Part shown: positions 11,927 through 22,950 of the stretch, one piece after another
How positions within the stretch are numbered: position 1 is the first letter of the stretch
Layout: each line of letters starts with the position of its first letter
DNA from: Lamellibrachia columna
Taxonomy: Eukaryota; Annelida; Polychaeta; Sabellida; Siboglinidae
Assembly: GCA_963662155.1 (NCBI GenBank)
Contig: OY759266.1
Location: forward strand, 1,564,001-1,628,000
DNA: 64,000 nt
Direction of reading: 5' to 3'
Notes under the pieces: model-generated
Told to the model about the DNA's origin: nothing
The model's database searches: none
The model's input: the letters and a program-made list of their open reading frames with translations, nothing else
Made by a program: the position numbers and the translations under genes

Positions 11927-14900
11927 ATGTCCACGAAAATAAGACATTCGATTGGTCCCAAAGAGATTGTTCTGAAAACACTACTAGCTGGGGGTATGTT
12001 TGTGTGACATTTATAAGGTGTCGGTAAAAGATGAACAATAAATACAAGGCGTGAACGAAAGCTTATTTATAATATGTCGCAAATACGGTCGTTTCGCCGG
12101 AGTTCCTAGTCATTCCTGAATCACGTCGCTTCAAGTCCACAAAGTTAAGATAATCCCTAAATATGAATACATAGTCATAGATGGAATGGCTTCTAATCAC
12201 CTTCACTTTTACCACGACTTCGTCTACTAATTTGGGTCCCGGATGGTTTGGCCCACGCCGACGGATGGTTCGGCCTAGGCCCTAGGCCTAGTTACCTAAT
12301 ACCTTACCTTACGATACGGCTTAGCCTAGGCCTAAACAAAAAAAATTTGTGTTTCAGGTAACGGGCACAAAAAACTTAGGTAGGGAAATATTTTTTTCTC
12401 AACACTACAGTAAGTTTATGGACACTTTATTACACCGAAATAAAAATAAAGCGTCTGTACCAATATATGGCAATAGTCAGTGCTGAATAAGCCGGTTCAG
12501 AGTTTCGACTGTACAAAGCATCGTGGGTAATGTCATAGGTCAATCGGCATAAACACATTCCTCACTGTCCACGCAGGGCCTGTCAGATTGTTGTTGACGT
12601 TCGAACTTCTCGTGTTGTTTTGTGCTTTTCGTGTTTGTTGTGTAGTCGAGTGGTCGCCGGTACGGGCAACTTTAATGAGTTCCGTTTATGGAAAAAATTA
12701 AATACAAGAATACTTACGCGACAGCTTTCACATAGCCATCCCTGCTGCACCCGGCACAGATGGGAAACACTGTTTTGAAACTTTGTTTCAGCTTCACGTC
12801 TCTTTCAGCCCCGTCTGCACCACAGTAAAATCATATGTTCCCTCGTCTTCAACAGTTGATGTCCATCCTAACTACGACGACGCCATGCAATGAGTGACTC
12901 GGCTGCGTGATGTGGCTACCACAAGGGTAGTCAAACTGTGACAGTAGCATAGCAAACGTAGTTTTCTGCCGTTCTGACAGTTGTCTTCTGCCTTACACAA
13001 CTCTTGTTTTCCGACCGTCCTCATCATGTTGCTTGACGTTAGAAACAGGAGCTTTCGCAAAGTGTTTTGGTGACATCTTGGCAGAAGTTTTTCCCCTGCC
13101 CTTGCCTTTGCCTGCTTGCTCCTTAACAGCTGATGTCACTTTGAAGGGCCGGTATTGGCAGGATCCAGCGTGCATGAGATCATGATGAATTTACATCTAA
13201 GTGCCGTAACCACATTTATGACTGCTGTCAGCGAGGTAAACAACGCGTCCGTGTATGACACGGTCGTCCACGCAGATTAAAGATGCAAGTGCCACAGTGC
13301 CATGGCGATTTCATACGATCCATCGCTGCAGCCATACTCTTTGAGTATGCTGTCAAACGTTTTATTTGACAACATAACAAATTTCCGTGCAGGATTTTCA
13401 TGTGGAATAAGCACTGGCATTTTTTACGCAGACTAGAGATGCAAGTGCCATCTTGCCATCCCTAGCCAACGTGATTCAGCATGTAACAAGATCACTTATT
13501 GGGTGAAATATTAACGATCGCGCCAATCACGAGTGCAGACCCAAATAAATGTCATTGAATATGCAGGTTGAATTTTACTCGCGGGTTGTTTTATTAGTTT
13601 TAACTAAATGTAACGACATGAACATTGATTGAAATATCAAATAAAAAGATTAGGGTCAGCCCGTTTTTCTAGGTAGGGTCGGGTTACCGGAAACACACCT
13701 TTTTTCGCCTACGCCTTATGGCGATTCTGATCGCAGGATCCAGATGGTTCCTCCATGATCAGTTCTTCTTCAGAATCAAATATTTTTGTATCATAATATC
13801 CGGTTCCAGTAGTTGTTGTTGGAGGAGATTCATAGTCGTATGTTATTGCCTGGGTAGACCAGAATTTGTCTAGATGGTTTTTAAATGAGTTTATTGATCT
13901 AGCTTGTATTACAAAGTTTGGTAGACTATTCCATGGTTCAGCCACTGTAAGATGGAATGCATTTTTTCTTAGATTCATTTTCGCTCTGGGTAAATAATTT
14001 AAGAGAGTGTCCTCTATTTCCTGATCTTAGGGACACATCTTCCCATTTCAGGAGGTTTGGTGCAGATTCATTATCATACATTTCATGCATTATTTTATAG
14101 ACTTCTATCATGTCTCCTCTTAGCCTTTGGTATGCTAATGTGGGTAGCTTCAGCAATAGTCATTTTGAATCATGGTCGTTTCGACCCATGGTCGATTCAG
14201 CCCATGCTAGTAGCAGAATTCTAAGCGGCGGAATTCTAAAAATACTTTGGCCCACCGCTTGGTTGGATAAAAAAGGAAATTATGATTGCGCACAGAAACA
14301 TACACACACACACACACTCACATGATAATAAAATAATAATATATAATTATTATAGAGCAATATCAACAAAATAACGGAAAGCGTTTGAGATAATAAAATA
14401 ATGACAATAAAATAATGACCCAAACTGGAGTAATTCATGTCTAAAGGAAATGTCCATGAATAAAAGTAATAATTTGTTGTGTTGTATTGTAATATATGTA
14501 TATATATATATATATATTAATATATAATTATGTGTGTATATATATATATACACACTGTATATTATATATATATAGTGATGTGATATATATTGGCTTACAC
14601 ATATTGTGCACGTGTATCATGATTTTATTTGTAGTAGTGTTGGCAGTTTTAATCAATCTGGTGTGTTGTTGCGCTGTGTGTACTTAGGAATGTTGGCTAA
14701 CGCGTTTCGACATAAGAACAGCCCACGCCATCCAACAGGATTTCCCAGTTAGAATTCGTTAGTCGTTTCGGCCCACGGAGCCCACTGGCACCTGTTGCAT
14801 ACATGGATGGTTCGAAACGAAACATCTGACCTCCACTGATTTGATTGGCAACGCACATTATATTTAATTACTTACACGTTCCGTAGTTCAGTACACATCG

Positions 14901-17900
14901 TGCATGCATTGCCATTGTGCACAGTTACTATACATATTGCATGTTCTAACGGCCACATTGAGGTGGGCCCGGATTCAATCCTTTTAACTATGGGGGAAGG
15001 CCATTGCCATTGGGCCGTGGAACCCTTTTGGCTTTGGGATAAGAATTTTATTTCATGAATAGCCTGTTGCGTCATGACATAATAGCAAAGTAATGGGTCA
15101 CTAGGCTTGACCCGATGGCCTAACACGCTTGGTTAACTTTCACATTCAAAGATGGCTTAGGAATTTCAGATTTTCACTTGGCCCCACCAAAAACTTATCA
15201 AATGATTGAAATTATCAACACATGTTGTTTTTGTGTCAGATGTGGAATGTTGTTTTTAACAAAACTGTTACATGATTAGTTAGTTAAACCGGAGTGCCCA
15301 ACACTGGTTTAAATCAACAAACTACTAAACTTGAATCCTACTATAGTAGTATGTTGATTTAAACCCGTCTTGGGCACTCCCGTTTAATTTTGAACTTTTG
15401 TTTTATTAATTTTTAATTATGTTTTAATTAATTAACAAATGACTAATCATGTAAGACATATTTTAAAAACAATATTCCATATATAAAGCACATACAACAT
15501 ATATTGACAATTATTTTAGTCATTTCTGACGCTCAGAGAATATGCCTGAAATTGAAAATGTTCCAATGACTTTTTACCGGTTCAGTATATTGTACTGACA
15601 AATCCCCAAAGCCGAAATATCCTATGACTTTCAATCTAAAGGCTCCATTCAGTCATCCTTTTGAGGGAGTTGAGTAGAATCTGGATACTATCCATCAAAG
15701 GATCCAAGCTGTCAAGGCAGACAATGTCTCATTTACACACTTAAGACAAAATGTTAGTTTTGTGTGTGCGTGCATGCGTGCATGCGTGCATGCGTGCATG
15801 TGATGTAAGCACCTTTTTTCTTTAATTACTCTGTAAACTTACTGATCCTTGTGCCATATGCCTCTCTCAATCTGGTTGTTACATCTACAGGGGTGGCAGG
15901 TTGCTGTGCCAAGTCGACTGTAGCCCCATTTGACAGGGTGAAGATACTCCTACAGGCTCATCATGTTCACTACAGACACTTAGGTAGGAGATGTTTCCAT
16001 GGACAGAAGGTTAATATTGGAGTAACAACTTGTACTGGGAGTAAAGTCTGTCAACTGTTAAATGTGCAGAATAAGACTGGATTATGCACCATGTGAGAGA
16101 AAAAAAAATTATTTTGAGCAGAACTTTCATAATGTGTTAGAGTGGATTAATTAATTCCCTATGGTGGGAAAACACTGAATTTTAAACAATATTTATATTT
16201 TATGGTTAATTATCCTGATCACATTTTTGGTTGTCCAATGGTACAAATAATTATAAAGTCCTGGTTGTCCAATTTTTTAATATTAATTTTACACATTGAT
16301 TTGGTTTTGTAATATTTCGTATATTGTTTATATATTATTAAGAGCAATGAACCATTGTTCAATTGAATAAATGCAAATTATACAAATTTACCTTGATCCA
16401 AATGCGCAATGGTTAAAGCCCATTGTTTATATGTTATGGTTAATTGTCCTGTTCATATTTTTTGGTTGTCCAATGGTACAAGCAATTATAAAGTCCTGGT
16501 TGTCCAATGTCTTGAATATTAATTTTACATATAGATTTTGTTTTTGCTCATAACTCTTCTTGTAGTCCTATTGACTGTGAGTCGTATTACTATTTCTGTA
16601 GGGATCCTACTGACTGTAAGTCACAATTTTTCCTGTAGGGATCCTATCGACCGTGAGTCATGTTGTCACACGAGAAGGACTGCAGGGCCTGTTCCGTGGA
16701 AACAGTGCCCAGATGGTGCGCATCTTCCCATACGCCGCCATACAGTTCGCCAGCTACGAGCAGTACAAGGCGGTGCGTATAGACCAGTGACCTTAATCAC
16801 TACCTTCTATAGCTTAATTGTGGTTGTGGAAAATTCTCTGTTTCAAAGTGATAAAAAATTTTTTTTATATAGTTGAAATATACTTATAGAGGTCCCATCT
16901 TTACAAAGCAGCAAAATAAATTTACCAACATCAGTTTGTAGCACAAATATATTTTGTATAACAGAATTATTTAAACACTTTGTTCTTGATGATGATGGCT
17001 GTAGGAAACAAGTAATGTGTGAAAAGGTAAATCAATTTGTTTTGCAGAGAGTGAAATTTCCACGTCTTTAACTTCACTCTTAAGTATGTGTTTTGTTGAC
17101 TGTAGTATCTACGGACACAGTTTGGATGTCATCACTGGACTAAACTAGTGGCTGGCTCTTTGGCAGGTAAGACTCTCTGGCAGGTAAGACTCTCTGGTAG
17201 GTAAGACTCTCTGGCAGGTAAGACTCTTAAACATAGTTTACTTGATTTACTGAACCAACAAAGTGTGCAACTAATTGTTAAAACAAAACAAAAGTCATGG
17301 TTTTGGGGCTGTGCACCTAAACGAGATAATAAAAACTAACCAAAACTGGGAGATTCCGGTCATTTCTCCGAATTACCTAGGGCTGACATGTTAACCAGCA
17401 CAACCAATAAGCGCATGCGCAATTCTATGAAATTGGGGTAACCTGGACTACAAGTGACATATTAAGGGAGGCCAGAATATACAGAACCAACGCAGTCTCA
17501 AACAAACATGTTATTTTGCCAGAAAGAGGACTAGTTTAGTAAAAAAAAAAAAATATGTTGCATAAGTTGAGTTTGGAAGCAAATAGAATGGCCATATCCT
17601 ATTGGCTAGTATAGGAATAGGTGTATGCAAACATATTTTCAATTGGCAAGCGAATATTGCCAGACTAACAGTATGACGCAGCCCATGAAATTAAGATGTG
17701 TGTTCAACAAGGTTTTCCTAGTAAATCACTGGCATGATATTCATAATTGTAGTTACAAATGGTTGTTTTACGAACTGTTATAAGTGCATAGGCCAAAAAC
17801 CATGACTTGTTTTGCTTTACGATTTGTCAAATGTAAGTTCCACTATAATTTACTAATTTATACTAGTTGTAGTCTGATGTGTGTATTCAAAGTATCAGGG

Positions 17901-20140
17901 TTTTTAATTTTTTTATTAGTAAATGAAGTAGTTGTTGCTTTATACGTGTCACAAAAGGAAAGGTCCGTTCTTATATAGTGTCCAGCACTTGGTCTTATAT
18001 AGTGTCCAGCACTTGGGACAGTTCAATGCACTTTACACTTCACCCTTCAGCAGACCTGTTATTCAAACTCAACTTCTCTGGGAAGCATTCAGCCTCATTA
18101 CAATTACTGCACGAAGATATTTGTTCGCATATGCACCAATTGAGAGGCCGACTTTCTGACCACTACGTTCTGACCACTACGTTCTGACCACTACACTTAC
18201 ACTTGTTGTTTTACACTGGCACAATTTATATCCCTGTAGGTATGACGGCTGTCTTACTTACTTATCCCCTTGATGTGATCCGAGCCCGGCTTGCCTTCCA
18301 AGTGACAGGCGAGATCTTCTACACAGGCGTTGTCGACGCCTTCAAGGTGATGATCACACAAGAAGGGGGTTTTCGGGCCCTTTACAAGGGCATTGTACCC
18401 ACAATGATCGGCATGGCACCATATGCAGGTTTGTTCTCATTTCAAAATTGTTTATGTTATTAATATTCTATGTTATAAGTTATTGCTATATTTTCTTGAT
18501 AAATTTTTATATTTTGTAGGAATTACTTAACATGTTACGGTGATTTAAAATACATTGTGACATGTGACATGCTGCTGGTTTGTTGGAGTATTTATCCAAT
18601 TATTTACATATATTATAATGCATAGCATTATTTATGCAAATGTTATCACAAAGTATGCAAATTTCTAGAATCATTTCTGTAGTTGTTGCTATTTTATGAA
18701 ATACACTTCTGTGACGCTATTCGCACAATTTTACCATAAAAATTAAATACTTCCAGCAAAACTAATGACAACACTACAGTGCTACTGCTTGAGTTCACTG
18801 GCAGATTGACGTCTAATGTATGCCTGTACGTTCTGTCCCTCAGGTCTGTCATTCTACAGTTTTGAGACCCTCAAAGCCATGATGCTTGAGTACTTCCCTG
18901 AGGTGTTTGGTCGGCCCTGTCCAGACCATGAGGGGGATGTAGTCCTCGTGATTTCAGCCAAACTTTTCTGTGGGGGTCTGGCTGGAGCTCTTGCCCAGAC
19001 TATCTCGTAGGTCACATCACTCAACATCATCTGTTTGTAAAGAGCCATGTTCCACTGTTCAATGGAATACATGCAATTTTACATTGAACCAAATGCACAA
19101 TGGTTAAATACAGTTTAAAAATGTGATTAACATTTAAATATTTTCCAAACAAATTCAATAAAGTGCATTCTTTATATCTTTCTTCTGCTCTTCTCAGGTC
19201 ATCGCCCGTCACTAATTGTTTCGTTGATGTTCAAATCTGTAGTGCTCAAATAGTTTAATTTAATAGGCTGTCTGATGATTTCATCAAAACATTTGCACAA
19301 ACGAGCATGTTGTAGTCAATATTAGATAGGTTCAGTTTTTCACCAAATTCAATGTTGACCTGTTTGCTGTGCTTGACTACATATTGGCTCAAACTGTCGA
19401 CTCTTGTCTTTCAGTTACCCTCTGGATGTTGCTAGACGCAAGATGCAGTTGGCCCTCATGTTACCAGAGTCTCATAAGTTCAGGTGAGTCTCAGTAACTT
19501 GGAGTCTGTGGTGGACGTTATTCTCTGCTTGCTTTGAAATAAGTAGTTAAACAGGTTTTTATGATAAACTGTTTTTCCACTGATTGAATAAACATTTTAC
19601 CTTTAGATTTCTTAGACAATGTTTCATGATTTTAAAAACATTGTTGTAAATGTGTTAATGTGATTTTTAAATACTACAGAGTTAAAAATAACATCGTATA
19701 TAAGTATGTCAATGTCACTGATGAGATTTTGGCAGATTTTGGGTAACACGGCAGAAGCACTAGAGAGATGGTACGACAAATTTGAATGATGACCAAAAGA
19801 GACAGTGGATTTTTAAGACAAACACTGCTTTTTAACTTGAACAAGTTATGCAGGATAGAACAACTTTGATGGGACTCGTCCAGATGGGATCCAGATGACT
19901 GCGTGGGCTGACGGTGAGATGTACAGCATTATAACATGATTACCAAGTGTTGTCCCACCTTGTTTCAGTACGTGGTACACAACCATCCTGGTGGTGGTGC
20001 AGGAGCACGGCATCCGTCACGGTCTCTTCCGCGGGCTCACACTCAACTACCTCAAGGTGACACCAATGGTCGCCGTCTCGTTCTCCGTCTATGAGACAAT
20101 GAAACAGTTCCTGGGCTTGGAGACCCGCGCTGACAGTTGA
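11927..20140 (+). CDS. SLC25A16: SLC25A16-type mitochondrial carrier (Graves disease carrier / CoA-linked)
   Basis: Eight exons, 11927-11993, 15891-15983, 16639-16772, 17106-17166, 18240-18428, 18844-19006, 19415-19483 and 19969-20140, give 948 nt and 315 residues. All junctions are GT/AG with consistent phases. Three mitochondrial-carrier repeats are seen, each with its Px[DE]xx[RK] signature: [15 protein letters not shown] and YPLDVARRK, with glycine-rich helix contacts such as [12 protein letters not shown]. Closest in memory to SLC25A16 (about 332 aa), related to yeast Leu5 and implicated in mitochondrial coenzyme A supply; SLC25A42 is the alternative. The start is the first ATG after an in-frame stop. 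The exon 3 acceptor and exon 4 donor lie in short tandem duplications. Confidence 0.92.
13685..14165 (-). pseudogene. CR1/L2-group LINE, 3' end of reverse transcriptase ORF
   Basis: Two adjoining minus-strand frames encode the typical C-terminus of a CR1-group ORF2. First comes [20 protein letters not shown] and a [12 protein letters not shown] segment; after a frameshift comes [20 protein letters not shown] and [13 protein letters not shown]. The fragment is severely 5' truncated and broken. Confidence 0.75.
15235..15485. mobile_element. Palindromic MITE-like element
   Basis: The left arm (tacatgattagttagttaaa, then ccggagtgcccaacactggt and ttaaatcaaca) is mirrored by the right arm (tgttgatttaaaccc, gggcactcccgttta and tgactaatcatgtaa). 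The arms make an imperfect inverted repeat of about 240 bp with no coding capacity, as expected of a non-autonomous foldback or MITE-type element. Confidence 0.7.
16195..16555. repeat. Tandem duplication of ~125 bp in SLC25A16 intron 2
   Basis: The block starting atggttaattatcctgatca and including ttggttgtccaatggtacaa is repeated about 235 bp further on with a few substitutions. A related motif (caatgcacaatggtta type) also appears near 19030-19110 in intron 6. Confidence 0.75.
16557..16660 (+). repeat. Triplicated acceptor of SLC25A16 exon 3
   Basis: Three adjacent copies, 36 and 37 bp apart, each contain tgtag followed by a (gga)tcctat/actgac/cc segment and a gtgagt or gtaagt-like tail. The third copy holds the acceptor actually needed (exon from 16639); the others offer AG sites before 16566 and 16602. 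Confidence 0.8.
17157..17226 (+). repeat. 17-bp repeat of the SLC25A16 exon 4 donor
   Basis: Four copies of ctggcaggtaagactct place identical strong donors (gtaaga) at 17167, 17184, 17201 and 17218. The first one gives the correct frame to exon 5. Confidence 0.88.
17957..18140 (-). mobile_element. SINE-like repeat, family A
   Basis: Diverged copy of the element at 9977-10198: cttatatagtgtccagcact (duplicated), then caatgcactttacacttcac, agcagacctgttattcaaac and a following atttgttcgcatatgcacca segment. It is followed by three to four copies of a 14-bp unit (ctgaccactacgtt) to about 18195, shortly before SLC25A16 exon 5. Confidence 0.7.
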
Positions 20141-22934
20141 TCTGGACACATCATAGGCAGTCGACTGTCGTGGGTTCTGTTTCAGTGTGAATTCTGTCGT
20201 CAGCCAAAGACACATGTATTGCCTCAAGATTACCAGTGTAGCAGCACTCTAGCTATGTTGTGTGCGTGTGTGTCAGTTTTTTGCTTCTAGATGCCGTTAG
20301 TTGATTGCAACAAAATGTTGTTGCTGTCTGCTTTCTCCCTGAAGGATGAGGCTGGCATCGATACTGGTCTTTGATTTTTTTGTAGCAACATGTAATTTGT
20401 AATTATCAATTGCTTGATTGTGGTTACTTTTGTTCTTTCTGTCCTAGATATTTCTGATAGTCATAGTTATTTGACTAACACAAATTATGATTGACTAAAA
20501 ATAGATTTACTTGAACAAAAGTACTAACACTTGATAAAAATTAATCTTGTAACATAGCAAATAACCTCGTATTTGGAAAGTAATGGTTAGTTGTTCCAGT
20601 GTCAAACAAAACTGCTGGTTCATGAAGAAATTATATTTTGCTACAATATATTGCATTAATATTTTCAACAATTGTAAATAAGTTGTGTATTCAAAACAAG
20701 TCATTGTTAAATGAGGAAAATTTATGTGGTGATTTCCTATAATTTGATTGCCCTTCCACTATGACGGCAGGCTCTGCTCTGATGTGGTGTGGATTCCAAG
20801 TAACCTGACAGTGTTGTGTAATTTGGTCTTAGTCGTGTGAGTGCAGGTTTTATGCATTGTTATTTTTTATTCCTGCATGTCACAATATAACTGCTTTGGT
20901 TATTCAGACCAATGTCACAATATAACTGCTTTGGTTATTCAGAACAATGTGTGAAAGTGAATATTTGTCAGTGCAGCACATTGTAATGAAAATGAAGAAA
21001 ACACTGCAAATGTATTATTAATGTCAACTATGGTCATCATATTTTTACATCTAGTTTGTGACTATAAAAGATTGTGTTTTGTTGTGACATCAGGTGACAT
21101 CCCTGTTCTTGCATCTAAGCTACTAAATGACTACTTGTCATGTTTCTAGAAATCCCTGCTAGCTAATAACTAGAATGCAGGACAGTGTCATATTATGAAG
21201 TACATTCTGTGATAAATGCAGATGTATGTTATCCCTGAATATTTATGTATTAAGGCCGCAATTTCAGTTCAACAGACCAGTCAGTTTATAATATATGGTT
21301 CTTAAATGTTGCATATAGTTGTTGGCAGTCTTGTTTGAATTGTCTTTCACAGTTGTGAAGGCACATAGCAGATGGCAGCATTTACCAGGATATCTCAAGA
21401 GATGAGAGTCAGAGAGACATAATGTACTGCTGATATACAGGAAGAGGCCTGTATATGACCTCACGAGATACAGGAAGAGGCTTGTATATGTCCTCAAGAT
21501 ACAGGAAGAGGCCTGTATATGTCCTCATGAGATACAGGAAGAGGCCTGTATATGTCCTCATAAGATACAGGAAGAGGCCTGTATATGTCCTCATGAGATA
21601 CAGGAAGAGGCCTGTATATGTCCTCATGAATGTGGAGGCAAACTAGAAAGGTCTCAAGATGTGTTGCTCTGCTGCTCAGGGTAAACTGATGGCGTTCAGA
21701 TACAAAGCCATATTTAGTGCTTGATGCCATCTACGTTTATACATACACAGTCTGTAGTGTGACTGTACTGTGTGACTGCAATGTGTAGGGTGCAGTTCAG
21801 AGGTTTGTGCTATTTTATATTTTGCACAACTGCATATAGGAAAATCTAAAGTTTGTGAGATGTTTTATGACTTGTTGTGGACCTGCCTGTTATAGAAAAG
21901 GCTGAGCTCTTATTGTTATACAATATATACTATATGTGTATGTTTGTATGTTGGTATATACTATTTCTGTCCGTTTGTATGTTGCTATATGTAGATTTGA
22001 ACTAACGCACAATTCCAGTTGCAGAGATTAGAAAATAACCACAAAGGTATCGCAGTATAAGAGGATATTGGTTTCACACCAGATTAATGGCTCCTACAAA
22101 TAGATTAATTAGGTGGTATATACACTCTGAGGTATATTTATATATTATACATATATGTGAGCTGCTCATCAACAAAACGCGTTAAATACCAAAATCTCAT
22201 CATAAATTCAGTTTTAAAGAGTGGTTTTGTGCTGCCATCAAGTTGAAAGTGATGGAGGCAAAAAAACAATGCGCTCTACACCATGCTATTGACTGATGAA
22301 ATAACGCTTTTCCTGTCCGTCATTTAACACTGTCTAGAAAACATGATTTATCTTGAAAAGCACAATATGGATATAACGCATTTTGTAGATAAATGTTGAT
22401 TTCACCACCAATATCGATTAATCCTAAACCGTTTAATATATTGTGTATATGACTTGAATGTCAACTACTTAACAAACAAGCGATTTTGAAAATGTAATAA
22501 AAATGTGAAGTATTTTATATAGTTAAACATTTATGTTAGTGCTAAAGAGAAATAATACAGTTTATGCTCTTTATTTTAATAGTATATGTTGTTTTACAAT
22601 GTGATTTACCGTGTTAGTTTACATTCACAGATAAAAATTTATTGTTTTGAAAACAAACAATTTATGACAAGTTAGAAGACACAGCTTACAAGAATGGCAT
22701 CTCGTATTTCCAAAATAATAAAGCGTTCCCAGCTGCAAATTGCAGAGAAACCCTTTGTTATAGTTAGTGCCATATTTACACGCAGCAATGTTGAACCATG
22801 CCTTCACACTACATATCACAGCTGATGACAGATGTCAACTGACAATGTCAACTGACAGTGTCACTGATGACAGATGTCTAATGTTATTGTCACTGATGAC
22901 AGATCTCAACTGACATTGTCACTGATGACAGATG
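20141..22934. other. Intergenic region between SLC25A16 and FLCN (tail to tail)
   Basis: Contains the 3' untranslated sequences of both convergent genes. A 35-bp direct duplication (tgtcacaatataactgcttt start) lies at about 20878-20946 and a 33-bp minisatellite at 21440-21635. Nothing else is recognised. Confidence 0.55.
21440..21635. repeat. 33-bp minisatellite
   Basis: About six copies of gatacaggaagaggcctgta followed by tatgtcctcatga. Multiples of three create false open frames on both strands (RYRKRPVYVL on plus). Confidence 0.9.
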
Positions 22935-22950
22935 TCAACTGACAGCACCA
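22818..22950. repeat. 29-bp minisatellite overlapping the FLCN stop codon
   Basis: About four copies of a cactgatgacagatgtcaac-type unit followed by tgacattgt. The rightmost copy contains the complement of the FLCN stop codon (22935-22937) and its preceding two codons. Confidence 0.8.

Larger units (their letters stand above)
11994..15890. other. SLC25A16 intron 1
   Basis: A 3.9-kb intron. It holds a minus-strand LINE 3' fragment (13685-14165), an AT microsatellite near 14500-14575, an inverted-repeat element (15235-15485) and a gcatgcgt microsatellite near 15770-15800. Two segments near 13265-13310 and 13425-13460 share a gatgcaagtgcca core. The remainder shows no gene. Confidence 0.6.

Noticed and set aside
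12872..13175. Minus-strand Lys-rich open frames as a small nuclear protein
   Set aside because: Short, overlapping, without splice support or recognised motif, and inside SLC25A16 intron 1.
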